From contig JANTQA010000033.1 in NCBI GenBank assembly GCA_027625915.1, positions 4,464,001 through 4,528,000 of the forward strand: a DNA stretch of 64,000 nucleotides, read 5' to 3'. The notes beneath the pieces are model-generated. The model ran no database searches. It was not told where the DNA came from and saw only the letters and a list, made by a program, of their open reading frames with translations. The translations under genes and the position numbers were made by a program. Shown piece by piece: positions 53,632-64,000 of the stretch. The stretch is from Anaeramoeba flamelloides (lineage: Eukaryota; Metamonada; Anaeramoebidae). The stretch's first letter is position 1, and each line of letters starts with the position of its first letter.

Positions 53632-56600
53632 TATAAATTGGCTCAGATTTGAAAATTGAAAATTTTTACTCAATGAGTTAATTTTAGAATTTTCTATGTG
53701 CAATAATTCATAAATGAGATTATAAGATGATGTCGCTATTAAATTTTTTATATCAGAACCAGTAAATCCCTTAGTCAATTTAGCCAAATGCTCAAAATTA
53801 AAATTAGTTGAAACGGAATTATTTTTCAATAGCAGTGTTTTCAAAATTTGCATTCTTTCTGATAAATTAGGCAAAGGTATATACATTTTCTTTTCAAATC
53901 TCCTCAAGACAGCTTCGTCTAAATCATAGGGCCTATTTGTCACACCAATTACCAAAACATCCCTTCCATTTTCTTTATTCTCACTTCCGACCCCTTCCCA
54001 TAATTGCATAAACAAATTTTTAATTCTCCTTGAAGTTTCGTTTTCAAGGTTATCATTACTCAATCTTTTACTTAATATTGAATCGACCTCGTCAATAAAA
54101 ATAATTGAAGGTGATAATTTTTTTGCTAAAGAAAAGATGGCTTGCACATTTTTTTCTGCAACACCATGCCATTTAGAACTAAATAACCCAGATGTTATTT
54201 TTAGAAATGTAAATTTACCCTTTTTCGCAATTGCCTGCGCTATCATTGTTTTACCAGTCCCTGGCGGCCCATATAATAAAAGGCCTTTAAACTTCTTTCT
54301 TTCTAATAATTTATAATTCTTATATAATTCTGGTCTTCTAGAGGGATAGATAATTTGTTCTCTAATTTGATTTTTAATTTTTTCCATCCCGCCAATATCT
54401 TTAAATTTAATTTTCGCCAACCAATCAGAAATGACTATTTCTTTATAAAGCTTTTCTTCGATCAATGATAAATTTATTAATTTTTCTTTTTGATCTATCA
54501 TTTTTTTTATCATTTCATTTATACCACCCCCCTCCCTTTCCCCCCCATTTACCCCCCATCCTATCATTTCTCTTCCACTTCCGCGTTCACCAACATTTCC
54601 ATACCCAATACCCATTTTTGAATTATAATTATTTCCTTTGCTTTGGTGTATATCTGGGATATTGCTATTTATTTTATGAAACAAATTAAATCCATAAATT
54701 AAATCATCATTTGTTAAAATTATATCATTAATTAACTTATGGTTTAATTTATGATTTGTTTTTTTCTTTAATTTTTTTTTTTTTTTAATATTATGAGTCA
54801 TCGAATTACCTAATATGGAATTCATTTCTTCGCAATTATATCTTTTCAAAGCAAAAATATTGGAATTTATATCTTTTAATTCAATCGAAACTTTCAAATT
54901 TTTACAAATGCCTTTCATTAAAGAACAATTTTTGAGAATTAAATTTCTTTTTTGATCAATTTTTATACATTGATCCCATTTTTCTATTTGCTCCAATTTT
55001 TTTGGTTTTCTAATTCGAATTATTTGCCCAAGAAAAATGGATAGAAAATTGATTTTTTCTTGATCTCTTTCAAAAATTATGTTGTCTTTTAATTTTTTTA
55101 AAGGAAATAAAAAATCAAAATTATTTAACATTTCTAATTTTTTATTCAAATATTCAATTTTCTCTTCATAATTCATTGAATTTAATTGTTCTTGTCGTTG
55201 CTGTCTCAGCCTTTTTTGATGTTTAAACTGCTGTTGTTCTGATTGGAATTGAAATTTCGATGACATTTGTTGTTTCTGCTTCTGCTGCTGCTGCTGTTGT
55301 TTCGTTAATTTGTTTTTGTGTTGAAAAGTTTTTATTAGGGATAAAGACTCGGTTCGAGAAAGATTTTCATTACCAACCTCAAGGCCACTAATTAAAAAGG
55401 CATTAGGGTTGTTATCAATTAAATTATTTATTCCAGATTTTAGGCATTCCAAGATATGATAGGATGAAAATACCGTATGATCAATTTTTGGAATGAATAA
55501 AAGAAATGGCTCATTAATTTTTCTTAAAATCAAGAACAATTCCTGGCACAAGATAGCTGGATGATCTTGATCGACATTTTCATCTAATTTTATGATCTCA
55601 GATTTTTTAACAAAAAAGCCCTTTCTTTTCTTATTATTTTGATTCTTACAAAGATCACAACCAATATTGGGTAATGGCTGATCAAATTCAACGCCGACAT
55701 AAGGCGAAGAATAAACAGATTCCTTATCAAAAGTCATTACAATCTTTCCAAAAGATCCTGGTTTGGGCAAAGATAAAAAGGGTTTGGGTTGATTCCTTTT
55801 ATTTTTGGTATTTGAATACACATTTTGTGACCTTTGTTTACAATTAAGCAAAAGTGCCTTTATAAGTTTAGTCTTTTCAATGTTTTGGAAATTTGGACCA
55901 ACATATAAAATTCGATCTCCATTTTTAAGTTGTGCTTTTTGTGTATTTTTTTGATTTTGTTGTTGGTCTTGTTGCTGGTCTTGGCAGATGTTTTTCTTTT
56001 GGTTTTTTGATTTCTGCTCATCTATCTTGTGTTTAATGATAGTTTTGAATACTTTTAAAAGTGGAATAATCTCAAAAAAATCAAAAACAAAATATTTTAA
56101 TCCTAACTCATTCGCTAACGCTTTGCTGATTTTTTCAATCAAAAACATGGAAGAAAGTGGCCCTGTTAATAAAAATTTCCTGCCTTCTTGTGTGCCTTGG
56201 AAATTAAAATCTGATTTGAAATTTTGCTTTGGTGTTGACGATGGTAAATCATTTAAATATGTTTGAAAGTTCATTTTTAATAGCTTTGTTAATGTTTGAT
56301 CGATCGGATATTCGATTGAAGAGAATTTATAGTTTTTCCCTTCGTTTATCATCATTTGATGAATCAAACGAAATTTGCGTAATAGGATCCCTCTGCAAAA
56401 CCTCTGTTTCAAAGGTAAAATTTGGAAGTATTTATGAAACGAATAATCTCCATTAGAGCGCTTTTGCTTTTGGTTTTGTAGATTTTGGTTTTGGCTTTGT
56501 AAGCTTTTTATTTGGTGATCGTGTTGTGTTAATTCTTTTTGTCGGTTGATCAAAAATTCTTCAGTTAAAAAAATGAAAGAATAGCGCTTTCCATATTTGC

Positions 56601-57126
56601 CAACAAACTCAATATGGTCACCATCTTTTAAAATTATTTTGTGTCCATAGGCTAACCTTCCTCCGTTTAACAGTACCTTGCCATTTTGGCCATGCACTCT
56701 TAGGTACCTCAGTTTCGTTAAATTGTCGATCACAATTATTGCCAAAGATACACTAAATTCCTCGTGTCTCCCGATCAATCTTGAATTGCAGTCCTTTGAA
56801 CTCCCAAACTCAAATGGTAACTTATAAATGGGGGTACGTTGCCTCGAGCCAAATAAAGAAAAAAGATTTGCATATCTTGAATAAGTGCTTTCTTTTGCTT
56901 CAAGTGGCTGTGTTTTGCTTGTCATACTTGACAACGCTCTTATAGATTCGTTTTTAGTAGCTTCGCTTTTTAGAATTCTTCTTTTGTATTCAAATTCTTG
57001 AATGTTTCCTAAAGATCGATCAGAATGAAATGAAAAGAGACTAGATCCGTATTTTTTTGTAATTGCACATTTTTGTGTTGGTGTTTGGGTCGAGATGGGT
57101 ACTTGTGTTTTGTTTGTTCTTTCCAT
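53338..57126 (-). CDS. FHA-AAA ATPase, plant-type family
   Basis: A single exon encodes 1262 residues from an ATG at 57126. An FHA domain, which binds phosphothreonine, lies at about 101-187 (FEFGSS, RHEEFSVSLAIIVI, VLLNGG, LKDGDHIEFVG). Residues 270-620 form a degenerate first ATPase region: TGPLSSMFLIEKISKALANE in place of a Walker A, then GDRILYVG and VGVEFDQPLP. The same order occurs in plant FHA-AAA proteins. Gln-rich linkers follow. The active Msp1/katanin/spastin-like AAA domain has GPPGTGKT (953-960), IIFIDEVDS with Asp1012-Glu1013, sensor Asn1064 (GVTNRP) and Arg1075-Arg1076 (LRRFEKK). Asn, Asp and Glu runs lie near the C-terminus. The likely role is ATP-driven remodelling or extraction of membrane or cytoskeletal proteins directed by phosphopeptide recognition; this is inferred. 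The family assignment rests on ordered motifs seen by eye. Confidence 0.88.
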
Positions 57127-57600
57127 TTAAAAGGTATGTGTGTTTGATCGCTTTAAAAACAAGAGGCAGAAAATGATCAAAAAATTATTAATAAAAAAGG
57201 TTTTTGTTTTATTGTAGTAAATTTTCAAAAAGTGAAAAATATGAAAAATGAATTTTTTTGTTTTTGAAAATTATTCATTATTTCTCAAATATTGAGTCAC
57301 TATTTTTTTATTGGAATTAATTTTAGATTTAGTAATTAAAGAATTGAATAATTTCTTTTTGGAGTCAGACTATCACTTTTTTTTTCCTAATTTGAGTGAG
57401 TCAAGTACTAAACAAGGATCAAAACTTGAATTATTTTTATATGAGTAATTGTTCCAAATTTGATTCTTGTAGGATTTTAAAAAATTGTCTCTTTCACAAA
57501 ACAGTTATTGTAATTATATTCTTGTTTACTGTATTTCCAGAAGCGTTTCTTTCTCACCAATTTTTTATAAATCACTTGGAATGCTATTTTGACAAAAAAG
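57127..57600. other. 5' flank of FHA-AAA gene, no gene seen
   Basis: AT-rich DNA directly upstream of the start codon. I cannot identify a TATA element with confidence against this background. A short frame at 57396-57617 has no support. Confidence 0.45.
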
Positions 57601-57790
57601 AAATTACTATTTTTTGATAAGAAACCCTAATAGAGAATGAAAATGAAAAGTAAAATCGATTAATAAGAAAAAAAAAATTAACTTCTGAGAATAATTCATT
57701 ACATTATTGCCAGCCCAATTATTAAAAACAATTGAGAACTCTTTTGATTATTGAAATCAATAGGGTTTATGGTTTTGGAGATCTCAAAAA
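57601..57790 (+). mobile_element. Family B fragment
   Basis: Words AATGAAAATGAAAAGTAAAATCGATTAATAAG and TTTTGGAGATCTCAAAAATTG are those of family B (compare 5175-5605 and 36366-36979). Both TIRs are missing or unrecognisable. Confidence 0.4.
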
Positions 57791-58157
57791 TTGTCATGGT
57801 TTCCAAATTTATGTCGATTTAGAAAAAAATTTTTGTAAGAAAGATCAGAAATTACAAACTACTTTTCTGAGGAATACTTATTTTTTGTTTTATTATCTAT
57901 TCTTTTCTCTTATTCATTGGTACCTACCTTTTTTTGAAAGTAAGTTATACAATTAAAAACCATTTCAGATTTTTTTTTATTGTTTTTACTTTTTTTCTAT
58001 ATTTATTTCTACTTTACAAATTTTCTATATTTTTTCAAAATATATAACCTTTTAATTTTACTCAAAATATTTTCTTATTCAATTTTATCCTCTGACCCTC
58101 AATTTATCTTTTATATAAGAACAAAAAAATTTCTTATTTTTATTGCTCCTTTGATAA

Positions 58158-58730
58158 TATGTCCCTACGAACCAAAAAACACTAAAAATGGAAAACTGAT
58201 CAAATACTTTCCATTAATACAATTAAAAAAACTAAATGAAAAAATTAAAATAAATAAAGTTTTAATTTAACTTTTTCTTGAAAACTTTTTTGCCAAAATC
58301 ATTGAATTCACACTTGAAATTATGTATATTTTTAGATTCAGTATCTTGTTTTAACTCATTTACTAAAAAAAATTCTAAATTATGGGAATTTTCTTTTCAC
58401 AAAAGGCACTAATTTGGTACTCAAATGTTTTTTTTAGTTTTAAATGGTAAAATTAAAAAAAAGTTAAACTAAAAGGATTAACTTTCTGGAAAAGCATTTT
58501 AATTTAATATATTAACTTATTCTTTGATTTCAAACTTTTCACAACTCCAATTTTTCAAAAAAAAAATAAAAAAGTGTACAGTAATTTCAAAAAATAATTT
58601 TGATATTTAAAAGTTGAGAGTGTTTTTATTCTAAAAAAATTTATCCCAGTGTTTAATTGAATTAAGTATGAAACTTAGATTCGAAAAATTTTAATCGAAA
58701 AAAATAGTGCTTAATTTTATTAAGGACATA
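58158..58730 (+). mobile_element. Family H repeat, copy 2
   Basis: This 573-bp direct copy of 52002-52576 has the same ends (TATGTCCCTACGAACC, TTATTAAGGACATA) and only scattered differences. Together the two copies flank the FHA-AAA gene. Confidence 0.7.
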
Positions 58731-61585
58731 CCAAAAAAAAAGTATCATAGAAAAAGATTTTTTTTCTCTATTTATCTATTGATCATTAAGGGTGATTTCA
58801 TCATTTTAAAAGAAAAATAAAAATGTACTTAAGGGTGTAGGTGAATTTTACCAATTCTGAACACCATAGTTTATGTGAAACTGAATATATCAAATGATTT
58901 TTTTAATGTATTGTATTAATATTTTAATAGATATGAGAGTATCAGATATCCTAGTTCAAGATATTTAAAACCAAGAAAAAAATTAAAATCTATAAAAATG
59001 AAAAAAATGATCAAGAAAAAATAGATAAAAATCATTTATTTCTTAACCTTATCTGTAAAATTTGATACAATTACTTCTTCTTAATTTGATTTTGCTTTTA
59101 ATTCTTTATGGAAATACTTTTATTTGTAAAATTTTTCATAAACATATTATTTTTTATTTCAAAAGAATTTCCAAAATGAATTTAAAAATCCTATTTTCAT
59201 TTTATTAATCTTATTTAAATGTGTTTAAAAATTGATATTCTTTCAATCATTCTTGAAAAAAAAAAATATTTATAGGACAAGTGTGTTTTTGGTTTTATAA
59301 TTATTTATATTCCATTAAAATTGAAAAACTCAAAATAATTCTGAAGATGATTGAAAATTTTTCTCAATTTTAATCTTTTTCTTTGGGTTGGAATTTTTGT
59401 AGTTAATTTTTGATTTCGATAATTCAATTCCTTTATTTTAATATTCAAAACAATTTACTTTATTTTTGATTAGTTTGTATAACATATTTGAAAAAAGAAT
59501 TTCAAAAAAAAAATTCGAAAAAAAGATCTTTGCTATTTAATAATAAATAGACATGGGTGAGAAATTAAAGGCCACAAATTGTTAATATTCATTCAAATTA
59601 AGAAGATAAAAGAAAACCAATCTTCGAAAATTGGCTTTTATTGATCAATTTTTCTCTAATTCATTCTTGATTTAAACAAATTTATTTGGAAAGGTGATTT
59701 TTCTTGTTTGGGATTCAAAAAAGGAAAAGATATGTTTAAAAAACACACCTTCTCAGGTAGATTATTTTTGGGTAATTTGTTGATTGATTTCTAGCATTTA
59801 ATTGAACACATTTCTTGATTCAAAACACAATTTAATATTCCAAAAATTTAATCAAAAATAAATGTTCAAACAATTGAAAAATTTATAGATTCAAATTTGA
59901 ATTACTTTTTTTTTTTTTTTCACAATTAGATTCATAATTGATATTAAAGTTTGAAAGTTTCAGTCTCCAGTGGCACTTAAAAAAATCTTTCAAAAGTTAT
60001 TTTTTTAGAAATTTTAATTTTTTAAAAATGCTAAAATATATCTACTTTAATCAATGGCAACCTTAACTGTATGATATGTGAATAAATTTTTATGACAAAA
60101 AAGGCATTTGTTAACTTTTAAGAATGTACGATAAATAAATCATATTAATTTATACAATTATATCGTTTTTTTCGTTAATTTTTCCTACATGTGAGACTAT
60201 TTTCGTTTGAAAAATTTCCAAATTTGCCTGTAAACATTTGAACTTTGAAAAATCTCGTTTATGAATCACTCCATGTTATTTCCAAGTATTACTAAGTTTA
60301 GGTAAGTGCATATAATATAATTTTCAAATTATCAAGAAAGAAAGTTAAGTAAGAAGTAAATATAGTTGTTTCTAATTTTGACAAATTTTACTTGGGGTTT
60401 TCAAAAAATATTTTGCTTCGGAAAATAATTTCTTTTAAATCCAAAAGAAACCCAATTTGTGATATTTTGAGTTTTAAACCAATATATAATCAATTAATAT
60501 GTCTAATACCTTCTAGTATATCACTTAAATTCGTAGGTAGTATAAAATTCAGTTAGATCATATATCATATAGCTAAAGATATTAAAACAGATTAAACAAA
60601 AAAACATTGCTTGGGAAATATATATAAAGAAGAGATCAAAGAAAAATTCCCTTTAGAAGCTTGTTAAACGAATACCAAAAAGTGAAATATTCAACGAAAA
60701 AGAAAAACTCTAAATGAAAAAAATATCTTTTAATTGGCCAATTTCTAGGCAATTCTAAGGAAAACCTACACAAAAAGTGAAATAATCATTAAAAATTCTA
60801 TTTTATCTAAAACTTTTTAAAAGAGATTTTAAAAATAGATCCATATACAAATTTGAAAAGGGGTATTGTATTAGAAAATTTTACCAGGTTGAAGAATTAA
60901 AATTGATGACATCAATTACTTAATATAAGGATGTATAAGAGATGGAAAACCAAAAAAAAAAAAAAGGGAAAAATAAATCAAAAAAATCAAAATTTCTGTT
61001 TGAAGATATAATATATACCTATAGATTGCTGAAGAATATGAACATTTAATGAACTTAATTGACATTAATATTCAACATTTGCTAATTAATATGACTTTAC
61101 ATACTAAAGAAAAAATACTGCAAATAAAAATAGTTTTGATACAAATGTTCTTGCAAATACATCCCAATTTCAATAACTCTAAACATTTTTCTTTTCGATT
61201 TTTTATTAATTATTCTTAATTTTTTATTCTTGCAATATTGTTTTTTATACTCTTCATTTTTTTTATATAGGCTCTTTATTTTCCCTCTTTTTTTTTTTTT
61301 TTGAAAACTAAATTCATTTTTAAAATACTTTTAAAGGTCGAATTTATACACCATCTGTATTAGAAGTTATGAATTAAGAAACTTCAAAAACCCTTCTTTA
61401 ACAGATCAAGTATTTTCAAACTTAATTTAACAATAAACGCCAATTGAAAATTTTCTACATTTTTTTGAATTTAATAGTAAGAAAGAAAAAAAAATCTTAT
61501 TAAAATATATTATATGTAAAATATGAAATTAAAACTACGAAAAATTCAATTTTTCATAATTATATATCATTCACAATACCGACCA
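58731..61585. other. Long intergenic stretch, no gene seen
   Basis: Nearly 3 kb of AT-rich DNA without an open frame of note. I recognise none of the lettered repeat families here. Homopolymers occur near 59914-59923 and 61290-61301. Confidence 0.5.
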
Positions 61586-61589
61586 AATA

Positions 61590-61810
61590 AAAAATAAATA
61601 ATTTAAAATCAAAAAAAAAAAATTTCTCTAAAAAATTTTGAATTAAGAACAAAAAATAAATATATTGGTAAATTTGTTGAAATTTAACTAATACATATTG
61701 ATCAACCAAATCTTTAGATACAAAACAAATTGATCTTATTTGGTGTTTTAAATATTGCTGAACAACTAAGTATTTAGTATTAAATCAATTATTGTAAAAA
61801 ATATTTCTCG
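61590..61810 (+). repeat. Family G repeat, copy 3
   Basis: AAAATTTTGAATTAAGAACAAA, AATTTGTTGAAATTTAACTA, ATATTGATCAACCAAATC and AACTAAGTATTTAGTATTAA follow the order of the copies at 8328-8560 and 8807-9030. It is diverged and non-coding. Confidence 0.42.
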
Positions 61811-62089
61811 ATCAAAAGAAACTGATTACGTAACTGGAAAAAAAGGAAATGAAAACAAAACAAAAAATACAAACAATGAAATAGTTTGTAAAATAAAAAT
61901 GATTTCCAAATTGTAAGAAATTGTGATTTTGTTATTTTTTATAAATTTTAATTGTGTTAAAAAATCTGAACATTTGTTTATTATTAAAAGTTGTTTTGTC
62001 CATTTCTAATCGTATTGAAAAAAATATAATTTTTATTTTCTTTTATTAGTATTGAAGAGAGGTGATTCAACAAATTTACCACCTGTTTG

Positions 62090-62405
62090 GTCGTTAGGTT
62101 TTCTTGAGTTTTCTGTTTATTTGTGAAGTGTTCTAGGTTTTTTTTTTTACTTTTTGAAATAAACAGAAAATTTTAATAAATTTTCGGTTTATTACAAAAA
62201 GTAAAAAAAACCTAACGAAAATCTATTGATTTTTCAAATAAATAGAAAACTCAAAAAAACCTAACGAAAATCGATAGATTTAACCAATAAAAAAGAAAAC
62301 CCCAAGAAAACCGCCGTTAACTTTTCCAGAATTTAAAAGAATTGAGTAAAATCATTGATTTTTCTCAATTATTTTGAATTTTGGAAAAGCTAGGCACTTG
62401 ACGGC
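62090..62405. repeat. Family D cluster of nested palindromes
   Basis: This is the clearest D copy. TCGTTAGGTTTTCTTGAG starts it. Next, TACTTTTTGAAATAAACAGA and its complement form a hairpin at 62145-62210. TAACGAAAATCTATTGATTTT follows, and a hairpin of TTTTCCAGAATTTAAAAG with CTTTTGAATT-type complement ends near 62390. It closely matches 1180-1330 and 19030-19260. Confidence 0.65.
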
Positions 62406-62879
62406 ACTTCCAGAAACATTAAACCTTTATTTAAAGATTTTTTCCTGTAGCTCTAAAATTATCAAGATTATTGCTTTGGGTAGCTTTTATTAAAAAATAA
62501 AAAGAATAGTTTTTTATTTCCAAATACAGATAAGAAAAAGAGAAAGAAAAGTAAGCATGGAAGGAGAATATAAAAATAGTGAAAAAAAAAAATAAAAAAT
62601 TTATTTAAAAGTTTTTTTTTTGTATCCCAATTGTTGATTGGATTGGGTTTTGTTCCCCCTTATGTCGATTTTTTCTGGATTGAAAGCATAATTTTTTTTA
62701 TAAAGAGGTTTAATCCTTGAACAACTATAAATAAAACGAAAAGGTTAATTTATTAAGTTTTAAATCAGAACTTTATAGAGGGTGTAAATCTATAAAAATT
62801 TGTTTTTTTTTAGAATAAGAAATGGTTGTTGAAATTTTCTTTTTTTTGGATTGTTTTTTTTTTTTTTATTATTTATTTA

Positions 62880-63150
62880 TTTTATTTTATTGATTGCAAG
62901 TTTCTAAAATCTTGTTTTTGCAAAATCCCAGTAGATGATCCCGATTTGACAGAATTCATTCAATACAAATATCGACTAGAAAAATTGAACGGGAGTGTGA
63001 TCGATTCAATACAGTTCCTTTCCTTTCCTTCAATTACTTTAGTTGGATCCAGTTTTCTTCAGTTGCATAAGTCCAGTTCAATTCGTTTAAGATCTAATTA
63101 TAAAAAGTTTTTGATTTCTTATAATAATTTTTTATTCCTTTTACCTGCTT
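62880..63150. other. Codon-like stretch, strand and gene uncertain
   Basis: The plus strand has an open frame reading IPVDDPDLTEFIQYKY, then RLEKLNGSVIDSIQFL, with fewer A/T-only codons than the surroundings but no ATG start in frame. The minus strand has splice-site-bounded pieces such as LNELNWTYATEENWIQLK. Splice phases on the minus strand do not agree. One of these may be an exon, but I cannot decide which, and I recognise no family. Confidence 0.2.
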
Positions 63151-63447
63151 GAAAAACTTTAAAAAAAAAAAAACATAAAAGAGGAAACAAAGGAACCAAA
63201 ACAACTTAAAAAAGGGAAATTTGGAAAAAGTATAAAGTCTTAAAAATCAAAAATTCAATATTTTTTAGTTATAAACTAATAAAAATAATTTGGTTTCAAA
63301 TTGTAATTTTTTTTAATCAGACGGCGATGTGAAATTCAAAAAATAACTGTCAAAACCTGAAGTATTTAAAGAATGAGATTCTGAATCAAAATTTTGAAAT
63401 TTATTCACTTGGTACTTATTTTCTTTTCCTATTCTATATACTTCCCA

Positions 63448-63706
63448 TCAATCCTGAAATGCCCTTTTGTCTTTCAACGCTTTGAGAATAAGCTCGGTTT
63501 CTTTGATAGGGAAATCCAGGGAAACGGATATTGCAAAAATTGTTTTAATTGAATGGTATATTGGAGTTTTTAATGTTTGTTCTATTCGAAAGCCAAGTGC
63601 ATTAGAAATATTAACAATATCTTGGCAATTCTTCAAAATTGTGTTTTTCATGACTGTATCTGATTTGAATAGACCCTTTGGGTTATAAATAAACCCTTGA
63701 TGGTAC
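63448..63706 (-). CDS. Probable last exon of an unidentified gene running off the right edge
   Basis: Read on the minus strand, the exon starts after TGGGTAG (acceptor) with one base completing a codon. It then encodes 85 residues and TGA: YHQGFIYNPKGLFKSD at the start, later NCQDIVNISNALGFRIEQ and IFAISVSLDFPIKETELILK. The composition is balanced, with amphipathic helical character and no low complexity, unlike chance frames here. No ATG opens the frame, so at least one more exon is expected to the right, beyond 63716 or outside the window. No family is recognised. Confidence 0.45.
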
Positions 63707-64000
63707 CTACCCACATTAAAATAATAATAATAATAATAAAATTAATAAATTTGTTAAAGGAAGAAAGAAGTAAAATATCAATAATAAAAATTAAGTTACG
63801 GTTGTGCTTAACTTTTTAAATGGTTTTTAAACATCCTAGTTTTCTATTTAAGCAAGATACAAATTTTATAATCAGTGGATATTATTTTTATGCTTATCTT
63901 GATATTTTTTGAATTTAAAGAATTTTAATTCAATAGAAAAGTGTTGAAATTTTTGAATTTGTTTTTTTTTAAATTTTTTCATTTTCTTAAAACATTTTTT
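63707..64000. other. Right edge, probably intron
   Basis: An ATA/AAT microsatellite (63720-63745) and AT-rich DNA fill this stretch. If the exon at 63448-63706 is real, this is its upstream intron on the minus strand. Confidence 0.35.

Noticed and set aside
52002-58730. A full LTR retrotransposon with 575-bp LTRs (ends TG...CA, direct orientation)
   Set aside because: The interval between the repeats is a host FHA-AAA gene with no retroelement domains. The outer flanks do not show a shared 4-6-bp duplication, and TA lies next to both ends of each copy. Separate DNA-element insertions fit better.

Overview
The window is nuclear DNA from a very AT-rich protist. By eye, intergenic DNA is well over three-quarters A+T. 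Genes have GT-AG introns, long acidic, K/E, N, D and Q runs, and protein families that rule out a prokaryote. The standard genetic code fits: real ends use TAA, TGA (kinase) and TAG (LINE). The gene set and the K/E-rich style recall amoeboid protists such as Anaeramoeba or amoebozoans, but I cannot fix the taxon.

Genes are sparse. From left to right they are: a two-exon DUSP22-like dual-specificity phosphatase (+, 6576-7518); a 1016-residue BTB-BACK protein whose two folds are each split by a large charged insert and which ends in a GATase1/ThuA-like domain (+, 11824-14874); a tRNA-Phe(GAA) (-, 21029-21101); a six-exon BRSK/SAD-type AMPK-related kinase (-, 26810-34804) with one intron of about 5 kb; a 5'-truncated LINE with target-site duplications (+, 37637-38792); an acid-lipase-family alpha/beta hydrolase (-, 43783-45117); and a 1262-residue FHA-AAA ATPase of the family best known from plants (-, 53338-57126). 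A CpG-rich terminal exon of an unrecognised gene may lie at 50658-50715 (-), and the last exon of a gene that runs off the right edge at 63448-63706 (-).

Most of the remaining DNA is made of short non-autonomous, foldback-rich repeats. I letter them A to J here. A is a ~196-bp TA-flanked palindromic MITE (seven full copies and one shortened copy). B and J are related TA-flanked elements with TIRs near ACTGTTG. C is a ~600-bp dispersed repeat. D is clusters of nested palindromes. E is a ~510-bp compound TIR element present as an inverted pair at 18263-18772 and 30301-30812. F and G are diverged dispersed repeats. H is a 573-575-bp direct repeat pair on either side of the FHA-AAA gene. I is a ~155-bp palindrome. 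Two further palindromes of about 540 and 520 bp lie next to the tRNA and at 40330-40850. Several MITE A copies sit inside other repeats whose uninterrupted paralogues are also in the window, so the empty sites can be read directly. I found no transposase gene, so these families must be moved from elsewhere or be extinct.

The host genes form no operon-like unit. They are unrelated signalling (phosphatase, kinase, BTB), lipid hydrolysis and AAA genes spaced by repeat DNA. I found no CRISPR array, rRNA, capsid- or envelope-bearing element, or clearly novel multi-gene system. The most unusual items are the split BTB-BACK protein, the repeat-in-repeat insertions, the tRNA-adjacent palindrome and a 28-bp-stem hairpin in the kinase intron.
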